Source of the DNA: Coriobacteriia bacterium
Lineage (GTDB): Bacteria > Actinomycetota > Coriobacteriia > Anaerosomatales > PHET01
DNA length: 43,006 bases
Assembly (NCBI GenBank): GCA_034370385.1
Contig: JAXMKZ010000006.1
Location: 1 to 43,006 of the forward strand
Reading direction: 5' to 3'
Shown: piece by piece, positions 19,022-28,500 of the stretch
Position numbering within the stretch: the first letter of the stretch is position 1
Layout of the letters: every line of letters begins with the position of its first letter
The notes under the pieces: model-generated
Seen by the model: the letters and a program-made list of their open reading frames with translations, nothing else
Databases searched by the model: none
What the model was told of the DNA's origin: nothing
Translations under genes and position numbers: made by a program

Positions 19022-20815
19022 GTGGCTGAGTCGTATCTTAGACGAAGACGGGAGGGGGTAGTCGCTGCGCCCGGGGCTGTGGCGTGGCCGGTCATCGTGC
19101 TGCTTGCGACGTGCCTGCTTGCTCTTGTCTCGACGCTCGGGGCCAGCCAGCAGCTCGATGCCGTCGACGGCGCCGCGGTGATGCTCGGCGTCGCCGCGCT
19201 GGTGGCGGCCTTCGGTCTTTCTTCGCGCCCCGAAGCGCTCGTACCGCGTACGCGGCTCGGATTCGCGTGGACCGCGTTCCTCGGTTGGGCCTTACTGAGT
19301 GCCGTGTTGTCGAGCCGGATCTGGGCGGCCCTCATGGGCGAAGTCACTAGCCTGCTCGGGTGGTTCACCCTCATGGCGGTCACGCTCGTTGCCGTTGCTG
19401 CCGCCCGCTTCGGGCGCGGTGCCCGGCTTGCGCTTGAGGTCGCCGCACCGGTCGTGGTGTTCGGCGAGGTCGTCGCCACCATCGTGCAACTCACGCTGGG
19501 CGATACGCCTCGCGGATCCTTGCCCAACTCCACCTACCTTGGCGAGGCGGTGCTTCTCCTGCTGCCCTTCGTCATGGCGGAAGACAGCGGTGCGCTTCGG
19601 CTCGAGCGCAGACACCGCCTATGGCTGGCGGGGTCTGCGGCGATTACGCTGGCGGCCGCTGGGTCTCGGGTCTCGGCGGTCGTGGCCATCGGCTGGTTCC
19701 TGTGGGTGCTCGCAAGCAGATCCGGCCTCAGCCGCTCGCTTAAGACCGCGGCGGCGGCAGCAACGATTATCGCTGTGGCCGTGGGCGCAATCACGTTCGC
19801 TCGTGCCGAGGTTCTCGGTTCATCAGGTGTCGAGACGCTCGGTCAGCGCCCGCAGATGTGGCGAACGGCGCTGGAGGCGACCACCACTCGCCCGCTCCTT
19901 GGCTACGGGCCCGACGGTTTCATGGCCGGGGGTGTAGCCGTCACCACGCCCGAGTGGGCCAGGCAGGGGGCCGCACTTGTGTTTCGCCCCGGCGCGGTCG
20001 ATCCCCACAGCATCGTGATATGGGTGCTGGTGTCGGCGGGGGCGATTGGTCTCGCCCTGCTCGTGTGGGCGCTGGTCGAGCTTTGTTTCGCGTGGCGAGC
20101 GCGCGCACGCTTGGGAGCAGATGTTGCACCGGGGGTGTTCGCTGTCGTCGGAGCGCTTCTCGTGTTCCTGACAGCGCCTGCCGCCCTGCAGGTGCTGCCG
20201 CTGTTCGGCTTCGTACTAGGCGTGTCCCTGTGCGGCGACGATGGCGACCTCGATGGCAGCCCGCAGTCGTCGGCGGTTGGCCGGGTGATGCTTGTCCTCG
20301 CCACTCTTTCGGTACTGACCATGACCGTGAACGCAGCTACGCGCCTAGCGCTCGAAGAGCACGGCCCTGAGGTCTCACCTGCGAAGGTTCGACTCGCTCA
20401 GGCCGCAACCGACTTGTGGCGCTTTGACGCGCACCTGGCTTACCTGGCCTCACTGCACTGGGGCTGGGTGGCGGCTGCCAACCCTGCGGTGGCCTCGGCA
20501 CAACCCGACTTGGTGGCCATCGAACGCGCGTACGCGGTTGACGGGCGCGACCCGTTCGTAGCGTTCGAGCGAGCGCGAACGCTACGCTTCTACGGCGCTC
20601 CGAACGAGACTATTGAGGCGGCGTTCCTCTCCACGTTCGACCGCTGGTCGCTCTTTCCACTCGCGCGCGCCGAGTACGCGGTCTTCCTTGCCCAGAACGG
20701 CCGTTTCGACGAAGCGCGGGAGCAGATTGCGATTGCACGGCTCGTTGATGATCCCGATATGCAGGCGACCAAGGCCATCGAGGCGGCGGAGGCCGAGATG
20801 GCAGCGGGCAAGTAG
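19022..20815 (+). CDS. Second O-antigen ligase/polymerase-like membrane protein
   Basis: 597 residues: eleven or so hydrophobic helices up to about residue 440, then a soluble helical tail of about 150. The periplasmic loop has LGQRPQMWRTALEATTTRPL followed by LGYGPDGFM, and then DPHSIVIWVLVSAG, where the His matches the conserved position in WaaL/PglL/Wzy_C proteins. The tail (NGRFDEAREQIAIARLVDDP) is TPR-like. GTG 19022 has GGGGAGG upstream. It is divergent from wecB and probably belongs to the same glycan system. It shares architecture with the protein at 7737, though the two are not close in sequence. Ligase, polymerase or O-oligosaccharyltransferase are all possible. Confidence 0.7.
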   Translation: MAESYLRRRREGVVAAPGAVAWPVIVLLATCLLALVSTLGASQQLDAVDGAAVMLGVAALVAAFGLSSRPEALVPRTRLGFAWTAFLGWALLSAVLSSRIWAALMGEVTSLLGWFTLMAVTLVAVAAARFGRGARLALEVAAPVVVFGEVVATIVQLTLGDTPRGSLPNSTYLGEAVLLLLPFVMAEDSGALRLERRHRLWLAGSAAITLAAAGSRVSAVVAIGWFLWVLASRSGLSRSLKTAAAAATIIAVAVGAITFARAEVLGSSGVETLGQRPQMWRTALEATTTRPLLGYGPDGFMAGGVAVTTPEWARQGAALVFRPGAVDPHSIVIWVLVSAGAIGLALLVWALVELCFAWRARARLGADVAPGVFAVVGALLVFLTAPAALQVLPLFGFVLGVSLCGDDGDLDGSPQSSAVGRVMLVLATLSVLTMTVNAATRLALEEHGPEVSPAKVRLAQAATDLWRFDAHLAYLASLHWGWVAAANPAVASAQPDLVAIERAYAVDGRDPFVAFERARTLRFYGAPNETIEAAFLSTFDRWSLFPLARAEYAVFLAQNGRFDEAREQIAIARLVDDPDMQATKAIEAAEAEMAAGK

Positions 20816-20910
20816 GGCGGCGGTTGGGGTTCGGTTGGAGACGGGCAAGGCGCAGCCGCAATCACCCTCGGCATCTTCGATGCGCCGGCCGACGAGGTCC
20901 GAGTCATCCG

Positions 20911-20939
20911 TTCGCACGACCCACGCGCTCGGGTACACT
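20911..20939 (+). promoter_or_regulatory. Possible promoter for ilvE
   Basis: TTCGCA (20911-20916) and TACACT (20934-20939) are separated by 17 bp, matching the -35/-10 consensus only moderately. They lie about 40 bp before the GAGAGGGG ribosome site of ilvE. Confidence 0.35.
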
Positions 20940-20980
20940 AGCCAGCACCTGTATCCGCCGCCTTCCGAGAGGGGTGCGTG

Positions 20981-21895
20981 ATGTCACTGCCGACTGTGGA
21001 CTACATCTGGATGGACGGCGAGTTCGTCGAGTGGGAGAAGGCGCAGATCCACGTACTCTCTCACGCGCTGCACTACGGCTCGGGCGTCTTTGAGGGCGAG
21101 CGGTGCTACGAGACCGCCGACGGCCCCGCCATCTTTCGCAGTCGCGAGCACGCCGAGCGCCTGCTGCGCAGCGCCAAGATGCTCTACATGGACCCGGGCT
21201 ACTCGGCCGACGAGATCATGGAGATCAAGCGCGAGCTGATCCGCAAGAACAACCTCAAGAGCTGCTACCTTCGACCCGTCGTGTATCGCGGCTACGGCGT
21301 CATGGGTCTCGATCCGATCCCCGCGCCCACCCAGTTCTTCATCGCCGCGTGGCCGTGGGAGAGCTACCTGGGCGAGGACGGCCTCAAGAACGGTGTCGCC
21401 GTGGGCATCTCCAGCTGGCGTCAGCGCGGCATAAACGCCACTCCGCCCGCGATCAAGGCATGCGGACAGTATCTGAACAGCTCCTTCGCGCGTATCGAGG
21501 CCAACCGCCACGGTTACATGGAGGCCATCCTCTTGAACGAGGAGGGCAAGGTCTGCGAAGGCACCGGCGAGAACCTCTTCGTCGTGCGCGACGGCGTGAT
21601 CTCCACCCCGCCGGTGTCCGACGGCATCCTTGCGGGCATCACGCGCGACTCGATCATGATCATCGCCGACGACCTGGGCTACCCGGTGCTCGAGGAGTCG
21701 ATCGTCCGGACGGACCTGTACACCTGTGACGAGTTCTTCATGACCGGGTCCGCAGCCGAGGTTGTCCCGGTTCGCTCGGTCGACGGCTACGACCTGGGCG
21801 AACCCGGCCCCATCACCAAGGATCTCCAGGAGACGTACTTCCGCGTCGTGCGCGGCGAGGAGTCCGAGTACGAGGAGTGGCTCGACCGGGTCTAG
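20981..21895 (+). CDS. ilvE: Branched-chain amino-acid aminotransferase
   Basis: A 304-residue fold-type IV PLP aminotransferase. It has DYIWMDGEFVEWEKAQIHVL, SHALHYGSGVFEG, YLRPVVYRGYG, PAIKACGQYLNSS and EGTGENLFVVRDGVISTPP, then GILAGITRDSI. The GINATPPAIK stretch and length fit IlvE rather than D-amino-acid aminotransferase or aminodeoxychorismate lyase. It performs the last step of leucine, isoleucine and valine synthesis. ATG 20981 is favoured over GTG 20978 because GAGAGGGG is at better spacing. The next gene starts 8 bp after the stop, so the operon continues to cimA. Confidence 0.93.
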   Translation: MSLPTVDYIWMDGEFVEWEKAQIHVLSHALHYGSGVFEGERCYETADGPAIFRSREHAERLLRSAKMLYMDPGYSADEIMEIKRELIRKNNLKSCYLRPVVYRGYGVMGLDPIPAPTQFFIAAWPWESYLGEDGLKNGVAVGISSWRQRGINATPPAIKACGQYLNSSFARIEANRHGYMEAILLNEEGKVCEGTGENLFVVRDGVISTPPVSDGILAGITRDSIMIIADDLGYPVLEESIVRTDLYTCDEFFMTGSAAEVVPVRSVDGYDLGEPGPITKDLQETYFRVVRGEESEYEEWLDRV

Positions 21896-21903
21896 GGGGA
21901 GCC

Positions 21904-22122
21904 GTGGGCGAACTCAAGCAGCAGCCGAACCGACGCCTCTACATCGAGACGCTTCGTCGCATGACGCCCGAGCAGAAGCTCCTCAAGGTCGATGAGCTGA
22001 CTGAGACCTCTCGCGAACTGCTTCGGGCGGGTATCGCGGAGCGCCATCCGGAAGCGACCGAGGCCGAGCAGCACGCCATCTACCTCGAGAGGCTTGAGCG
22101 GTGTCGCAAACGCAGCTGCTGA
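21904..22122 (+). CDS. Small charged helical protein, partner of the nucleotidyltransferase
   Basis: A 72-residue hydrophilic, helix-rich protein. Its core reads RRMTPEQKLLKVDELTETS, RELLRAGIAERHPEATEAEQ and LERLERC. Small proteins of this pattern (MTPEQKL...G...RHP...E) recur next to nucleotidyltransferase genes in many genomes; their function is not established to my knowledge. GTG 21904 has GGGGGAG 2-3 bp before it, right after the ilvE stop, and its 3' end overlaps the nucleotidyltransferase start by 22 bp. It may bind or regulate its partner. No DNA-binding motif is evident. Confidence 0.7.
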   Translation: MGELKQQPNRRLYIETLRRMTPEQKLLKVDELTETSRELLRAGIAERHPEATEAEQHAIYLERLERCRKRSC

Positions 22123-22682
22123 TAGACGCCGTCGATACTTTGGAGCGAGCACGCGTCGGATACCTCATGACGGGCTCTTTCGCCTCGAGCCTGCAAGGCG
22201 AGCCTCGGTCCACCCACGATGTGGATCTCGTGGTCGAAGTCGAGCCACGGATGGTCAGCGCGTTGGCCGAGGCCTTCGGCGCTCCCAGGTATTACTTCGA
22301 TCAAGATGCTGCCCTGGACGCTCTGCGGCATCGAAGTATGTTCCAGTTGCTCGACACAAGTACGGGTGACAAGGTCGACTTCTGGGCCCTGACGGATGGG
22401 GACTTCGATGCAAGCAGATTCGCGCGTCGCGTCAGCGTTCAAGCGTTCGGCAGAAGCATGTGCGTATCCTCGCCAGAGGACACGATTCTGCAGAAGCTCA
22501 AGTGGGCCCAGGCTAGCGGGGGCAGCGAGCGTCACGTGCGCGACGCGACCGGGGTCTACGAGTTCCAGTCTCCCGATCTCGACGAGACGTACCTCAGTCT
22601 CTGGGCGGGCGCGCTCGGAGTCGAGAAACTGCTGGCCACCGTGCGCGAGCGAGCCACATCCGACGACGAGCGGGTAGAATGA
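22101..22682 (+). CDS. Nucleotidyltransferase-fold protein (MNT/AbiEii-like)
   Basis: A 193-residue protein with a pol-beta-type nucleotidyltransferase signature: TGSFASSLQGEPRSTHDVDL gives the G-S-x(n)-D-x-D motif near residues 24-44, and DKVDFWAL supplies a plausible third carboxylate. The later SPEDTILQKLKWAQASG with a helical C-terminus is common in uncharacterised nucleotidyltransferases and AbiEii/DUF6036-like proteins. All three catalytic acids seem present, so it may be active in nucleotide transfer to RNA or protein. GTG 22101 lies within the small upstream gene, and the stop overlaps cimA by 4 bp. A toxin role is possible but unproven. Confidence 0.72.
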   Translation: MSQTQLLIDAVDTLERARVGYLMTGSFASSLQGEPRSTHDVDLVVEVEPRMVSALAEAFGAPRYYFDQDAALDALRHRSMFQLLDTSTGDKVDFWALTDGDFDASRFARRVSVQAFGRSMCVSSPEDTILQKLKWAQASGGSERHVRDATGVYEFQSPDLDETYLSLWAGALGVEKLLATVRERATSDDERVE

Positions 22683-24256
22683 CCCCCATGGTCACCCTCT
22701 ACGACACCACACTGCGCGACGGCACCCAGCGAGAAGGGATGTCGCTGTCCGCCGAGGACAAGCTGCGTATCGCGGCCAAACTCGACGTGCTCGGCGTTCA
22801 CTACATCGAAGGCGGCTTCCCCGGCTCAAACCCCAAAGACATCGAGTTCTTCGAGAGGGCGCGCGACCTGAAGCTTGAGAACGCGGTTATCACAGCGTTC
22901 GGCTCCACGCGGCGCAAGGATATCGCGCCGGAAGCCGACGAGGGTCTGGCGGCACTGCTCGAAACCGGGTGTGCCGGGCTGTGCATCTTTGGCAAGGCGT
23001 GGGACGTCCACGTGACCGAGACGCTCAAGACCACGCTCGAGGAGAACCTCGCCATGGTCCGCGACTCGGTGGCGTACCTCAAGGCGGCCGGGCGCACGGT
23101 CTTCTTCGATGCCGAGCACTTCTTCGACGGCTACAAGGCAAACCCGGGCTATGCGCTTGAGGTCTGCCGCACGGCGCATGAGGCGGGCGCGGATGCCGTC
23201 GTGCTCTGCGACACCAACGGGGGCACGCTCCCGCACGAGATCATGCGGGCGGTCAACGAACTGTCGCTGGCGCTCGAGGTCCCCCTGGGCATCCACGCGC
23301 ACAACGACGCCGGCTGCGCGGTGGCCAACTCGCTCGTAGCCGTCGAGGCCGGATGCGTCCACGTGCAGGGCACGGCCAACGGCTACGGTGAGCGTGCGGG
23401 CAACGCCGACCTGCTCTCGATAATCCCGTCGCTCGTGCTCAAGATGGGCGACGACTGCCTCACGCGCGAGCAGCTCAAGCTCCTCTCCGAGACGAGCCAC
23501 TTCATCGCCGAGACCGCGAACCTTTCGCCCAATGCGCACCAGCCGTACGTGGGTGCCAGCGCATTCGCGCACAAGGGCGGCGTGCATGCGAGCGCGGCTG
23601 CGCGGCTCCCCGAGGCATACGAGCACGTCGACCCGACCACCGTAGGCAACCTGGCGCGCGTCGTCGTGAGCGAGCTAGCGGGGCGCGCCTCACTCACGAT
23701 GAAGGCCAAGGAGCTCGGTATCGAGCTCACGGGCGATACCGCGGCCGAGGTCCTCGATTCGATCAAGGAACTCGAGCACCAGGGCTACAGCTTCGAGACG
23801 GCCGACGCTTCGCTCGCCATCATGCTCAAGAAGCGCATGGGCACCTATGAGCCGCTCTTCCGCCTGGAGTCCTTCCGCGTCATCGCCGAGAAGCGCGAAG
23901 ACGGACGCGTGATGACCGAGGCCACGATCAAGGTCCACGTGAAGGGGCACCGCTACATCGCCACGGCCGAGGGTAACGGTCCCGTCAACGCTTTGGACAA
24001 GGCGTTGCGCATCGCCATCGAACGCTTCTATCCGGCGCTTGCCGACATTACGCTCGAGGACTTCAAGGTACGCGTGCTCGAGGACAAGAAGGGCACCGGC
24101 GCGGTCACGCGGGTCTTCATCGAGACCGGCGACCGGCACGAGTCCTGGGGTACCGTCGGCGTATCGGAGAACATCATCGAGGCCTCGTGGGAGGCGCTCG
24201 TGGATTCGGTGGAGTACGGGCTGTCGCGGGCCTCACGCCCGCCGCTCACGGAATGA
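22679..24256 (+). CDS. cimA: (R)-citramalate synthase
   Basis: A 525-residue member of the isopropylmalate/citramalate synthase family. It has LYDTTLRDGTQREGMSLS at the N-terminus (metal and substrate residues), EGGFPGSNPKD, FFDAEHFFDGYKANPGYAL, LCDTNGGTLPHE, GIHAHNDAGCAVANS and QGTANGYGERAGNAD, and a complete C-terminal LeuA-dimer regulatory domain. EGGFPGSNPKD and FDAEHFFDGYK are characteristic of the CimA subgroup rather than LeuA. It condenses pyruvate with acetyl-CoA to give citramalate, which LeuCD and LeuB convert to 2-oxobutyrate. ATG 22679 overlaps the preceding stop (ATGA); ATG 22688 is an alternative. Confidence 0.92.
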   Translation: MTPMVTLYDTTLRDGTQREGMSLSAEDKLRIAAKLDVLGVHYIEGGFPGSNPKDIEFFERARDLKLENAVITAFGSTRRKDIAPEADEGLAALLETGCAGLCIFGKAWDVHVTETLKTTLEENLAMVRDSVAYLKAAGRTVFFDAEHFFDGYKANPGYALEVCRTAHEAGADAVVLCDTNGGTLPHEIMRAVNELSLALEVPLGIHAHNDAGCAVANSLVAVEAGCVHVQGTANGYGERAGNADLLSIIPSLVLKMGDDCLTREQLKLLSETSHFIAETANLSPNAHQPYVGASAFAHKGGVHASAAARLPEAYEHVDPTTVGNLARVVVSELAGRASLTMKAKELGIELTGDTAAEVLDSIKELEHQGYSFETADASLAIMLKKRMGTYEPLFRLESFRVIAEKREDGRVMTEATIKVHVKGHRYIATAEGNGPVNALDKALRIAIERFYPALADITLEDFKVRVLEDKKGTGAVTRVFIETGDRHESWGTVGVSENIIEASWEALVDSVEYGLSRASRPPLTE

Positions 24257-24340
24257 CCACACCAGGCGGGCAGGAGAACGGCATCGCTTATGGAAGATGA
24301 AAGCGAAACCGATTCCCTCAAGCGCGTCCGGGAGAGTGGT

Positions 24341-25099
24341 ATGCGAGTTGTCCGGGTGCTTCACGAGGGTGACTGCCGCTACGGACTGGCTGACGAGGAC
24401 ACGGTCACCCTTCTGAGCGATGAGCCGTTCGCGGCGTGGGAGCCCGAGGGAATCCTCGCGCTTCACGAAGTACGCCTGCTGGCACCCACCCTGCCGACCA
24501 AAGTGGTGTGCGTCGGGCTGAACTATCGCGGCCACATCGCCGAGATGGGCCACGAGATGCCCACCGAGCCGGTCATCTTCCTGAAGCCGTCCACCTCGGT
24601 CATCGCGACCCAGCAGACCATTCCGCTGCCGCCGGGTGTCGGTCGCGTCGACTACGAGGCGGAGCTTGGGGTGGTCATCGGCCGCCGCACGCACAACGCC
24701 ACGCGAGACGAGGCGATGGCGAACGTTCTCGGGTTCACGTGCGGCAACGACGTGACCGCACGCGATCTGCAGAAGCGCGACGGTCAGTGGTCGCGCGCCA
24801 AGGGCTTCGATGGGTTCTGTCCGCTCGGACCGTGGATCGAGACCGACGTGGACCCCGCCGACCTCGCGCTGGAGTGCTTGGTCAATGGCGAGATACGCCA
24901 GACGGCGCGTACCAGTGACATGCTCTTCGACCCCTACGAGCTGGTGAGTTTCGCGAGCACCGTCATGACGCTCGTGCCCGGAGATGTCGTGCTCACCGGC
25001 ACGCCTGCCGGTATCGGCCCGCTCCACCACGGCGACGTGGTCGAGGTGCGCATCGAGGGCGTCGGTTCGCTCGTCAACGTCGTCGGAGAGCCCTGCTGA
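24341..25099 (+). CDS. Fumarylacetoacetate hydrolase-family protein
   Basis: About 252 residues. The FAH catalytic fold begins at VVCVGLNYRGHIAEMGHEMP, with IFLKPSTSVI, the metal-site run VDYEAELGVVIG, GFTCGNDVTARDLQ, KGFDGFCPLGPWI and VVLTGTPAGIGPL. The metal acids E-x-E and D are all visible. Family members hydrolyse, isomerise or decarboxylate acylpyruvates and related oxo-acids (FAHD1-like); the substrate here is unknown. ATG 24341 is chosen because GGGAGAG precedes it; the frame from 24290 adds unrelated residues. It follows cimA on the same strand at 84 bp, so co-transcription is possible. Confidence 0.87.
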   Translation: MRVVRVLHEGDCRYGLADEDTVTLLSDEPFAAWEPEGILALHEVRLLAPTLPTKVVCVGLNYRGHIAEMGHEMPTEPVIFLKPSTSVIATQQTIPLPPGVGRVDYEAELGVVIGRRTHNATRDEAMANVLGFTCGNDVTARDLQKRDGQWSRAKGFDGFCPLGPWIETDVDPADLALECLVNGEIRQTARTSDMLFDPYELVSFASTVMTLVPGDVVLTGTPAGIGPLHHGDVVEVRIEGVGSLVNVVGEPC

Positions 25100-25237
25100 C
25101 CGCTGGTGCCCACGCGTTGCCGCTTGTCGCGAACGGGCCACCGTTCGGCTATCCACAGGCACATCATGTCGTCCCTGCGTGCTATCCTCACCCCGACATC
25201 TTGTGGTTCACGCCGTTTCTTGGGGAGTAGTCAGTTC

Positions 25238-25558
25238 ATGCCCGCAGACCGCCTTCGCACGCGCGAGGTGGAGCAGTTGCTCCGCGCGTTTCTCATGCTC
25301 GAGAGCCCCGACGACGCCTTTGCGTTGCTCGAGGACGTGTGCACCGTGCGCGAGCTTCAGGAGATGGCCAGCCGGCTTGAAGTCGCACGACTTCTGGACG
25401 CCGGAGAGCACTACACCGCGATCCAGGAGCGCACCGGCGCGTCGGCAACCACCATCTCTCGCGTCAGCAAGGCGCTCAACTACGGTGCCGATGGATACCG
25501 TCGCGTCCTCGACCGGCTCGCCGAGGCCTCAGGGCCTGACGCGCCGATGAAGTCGTAG
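25238..25558 (+). CDS. YerC/TrpR-family transcriptional regulator
   Basis: A 106-residue all-helical protein of the TrpR-like YerC/YecD family. Conserved helices include LLRAFLMLESPDDAFALLED, VCTVRELQEMASRLEVARLL and the helix-turn-helix YTAIQERTGASATTISRVSK, then ALNYGADGY. It probably binds a palindromic operator as a dimer, with an amino acid or related ligand as co-effector. Comparative genomics, as I recall, has linked members in Firmicutes to histidine genes. ATG 25238 is chosen; GGGGAG is about 10 bp upstream. It precedes dnaE by 11 bp and the his operon begins 3.6 kb downstream. Confidence 0.85.
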   Translation: MPADRLRTREVEQLLRAFLMLESPDDAFALLEDVCTVRELQEMASRLEVARLLDAGEHYTAIQERTGASATTISRVSKALNYGADGYRRVLDRLAEASGPDAPMKS

Positions 25559-25569
25559 AGGAGGGCACG

Positions 25570-28500
25570 ATGTCCTTCGTTCACCTCCACACGCACAGCG
25601 AGTACTCGCTCCTCGACGGCGCGGCACGCGTCACCGACCTCGTCAAGCGGGCCGGGGAGCTTGAGATGCCGGCGCTCGCCATCACCGACCACGGCTACAT
25701 GTATGGCGCTGTGGACTTCTTCCGCACGGCCACGGAGGCGGGCATCAAGCCCATCATCGGTTGCGAGGTCTACTTCATGCCGGAGCGGGTGCTGTCCGGC
25801 GGGCAGCCCGGTCTGTACCACCTCGTGCTGCTGGCGAAGAACGATATCGGCTATCGCAACCTCATGGCCATCGTCTCCGACGCCGCCGTCAACGGCTTCT
25901 ACTACAAGCCTCAGGTCGACCTAGCCACGCTGCAGCGGCATGCCGAGGGCATCATCTGCACCTCGGCGTGCATGAGCGGCATCGTCTCGAAGTCCATCGA
26001 GCAGGGCTCTCCGGATGAGGCCCGGGTCTGGGCCGAGCGGTTCGCTTCCACCTTCGCGCCGGGCGACTTCTATCTGGAGATCCAGAACCAAGGCATCACC
26101 GCCAGCAACGGGGTCACGCAGGCGCAGCTGGCTGCTGCCATCGCGTCCATCGGGCGCGAGACAGGCATCCCGCTCGTGGCCACGAACGACATCCACTACT
26201 TGCGACGCAGTGATGCCGAGACGCAGGACCTTTTGCTGTGCATCGGCACCAACTCGACGGTCGATCAGCCCGGACGCATGAAGTTCTCCTGTGACGAGTT
26301 CTTCATGAAGTCTTCCGAGGAGATGGCTGCCGCGTTGCCCGAGTATGCCGAGGCGCTCGCCAACACCGTAGAGGTTGCCGAGAAGTGCAACGTCTCGATC
26401 GAGTTCGACAAGATCATCTTGCCGGGATTCACCGTGCCTGAGGGACACGATGTGGAGTCGTTCTTGCGCGCCGAGTGCATCACGGGTCTGCTCGAGCGCT
26501 ACGGCGATCCCCTTCCCGATGAAGTGGTCGAACGTCTCGACTACGAGCTGGGGATCATCAACGACAAGGGCTTTGCCGCCTACTTCCTCATCGTCGCCGA
26601 CTTCACCCGCTGGGCCAAGGAGCAGGGTATCGGCGTGGGCCCGGGTCGCGGCAGCGCGGCCGGCTCGATCATCGCCTACTCGCTCGGTATCACGGCGCTC
26701 GATCCCATCGAGCACGGTCTGCTGTTTGAGCGTTTCTTGAACCCCGAGCGCTCGGAGATGCCCGATATCGACATGGACTTTGACGACGAGCGTCGTCAAG
26801 AGGTCATCGAGCACGTGCGCGAGCAGTACGGCGCCGACAAGGTCGCCCAGATTATCACGTTCGGCAAGATGAAAGCACGCGCAGCCGTGCGCGATGCCGG
26901 ACGGGTGCTCGGATACCCGTACGGGGTGCCGGACAAGATCAGCAAGATGATCCTCGAAGATCTGGGCGCCACCATCGAAGGTTCGCTGGCGGCCAACTCC
27001 GAGTTCAAGTCCGACTACGAGACCAATCCCGACACCAAGCGCATCGTGGATGCCGCCATCTCGCTTGAGAACATCACGCGCGGCGAGGGTGTGCACGCGG
27101 CCGGTGTCGTCATCTGCCGCGACCCGCTTCACCATCACGTGCCCATCAAGTACGACACCAAGGGCGGCGCGGTCATCACGCAGTACGACGGTCCGACCGT
27201 CGCCCAGATGGGTCTGCTCAAGATGGACTTTCTCGGGCTGCGCACGCTGACCGTCATCGCCAAGGCCGTCGGCAACGTCGCGCGCAATCACGGCATCACC
27301 CTGGTGCCCGACGACTTCCCGCTCGACGACCCGCAGACCTTCGAGTTGCTGCAGAAGGGTGACACCGCAGGCGTGTTCCAGGTGGAATCGGGCGGCATGC
27401 GCCAGCTGCTCAAGCGACTGCAGCCGACGTGCTTTGCCGACGTCGTCGCCATCCTGGCTCTTTACCGGCCTGGACCGCTCAAGTCGGGCATGGTGGACGA
27501 CTTCGTCGACCGCAAGAACGGCAAGCGCGCCGTCACCTACTACGACGAGCGACTCAAGCCGCTGCTGGAGGACACCTACGGCGCCATCGTCTACCAGGAA
27601 CAGGTCATGCGCATCTCCATGCTCATGAGCGGCTTTTCGGCCGGCAAGGCGGACAAGCTGCGCAAGGCCATGGGCAAGAAGCAGCTCGAGGCGCTCGAGG
27701 CCCTCGAGGGCGACTGGACCGAGGGCGCCGCCGCCAACGGCTACGACCCGGAAGTGGCCAAGAAGATGTGGGCCGACATCCTGCCGTTCGCCGAGTACGC
27801 GTTCAACAAGAGCCACTCCGCGGCATACGGCCTGCTCACGATGCAGACCGCCTACCTCCGGGCCCACTACCCGCTCGAGTTCATGGCGGCTGTGCTCACG
27901 AGCTACACCGGCAAGACCGACGAGATCGTGAAGTACGTGGCCGAGTGCAACCGCTCGGGCATGACCGTGCTGCCTCCTGATGTGAACTCCTCGGGTCGCG
28001 ACTTCACCGCCGTGCCCGGCGAGGGGATTCGCTTCGGGCTCGCGGGCATCAGAGGCGTGGGCGAAGGAGTCGTCGAGGGCATCGAGGCCGCGCGCACGTC
28101 CGGGGGCGATTTCAAGTCCCTCCATGACTTCTGCGAGCGCGTCGATCTCAAGCAGATGAATCGCAAGACGCTTGAGGCGCTCGTCAAGGCGGGCGCGTTC
28201 GACTCCACGGGCTACTCGCGCCGTCAGCTCATGAACTTCGTTGAAGAGGGCGGCGTTCTTGAGGCGGCCAACAAGCGCCAGAAAGACCGCGATGCCGGTC
28301 AGTTCTCCATGTTCGACTTGGTGGACGCTGCGGATCACGGGTTCAACGACGAGGCGCCCGAGGCGGACGGAATCGAGTGGGATAAGCGCATCAAGCTCGG
28401 GTTCGAGAAGGAGATGCTCGGCATCTACGTCTCCGATCACCCGCTCCGCGAGATCGAGGAGATGCTGCGTGAGGCGCAAGACGCGTCCCTCGGCGACCTC

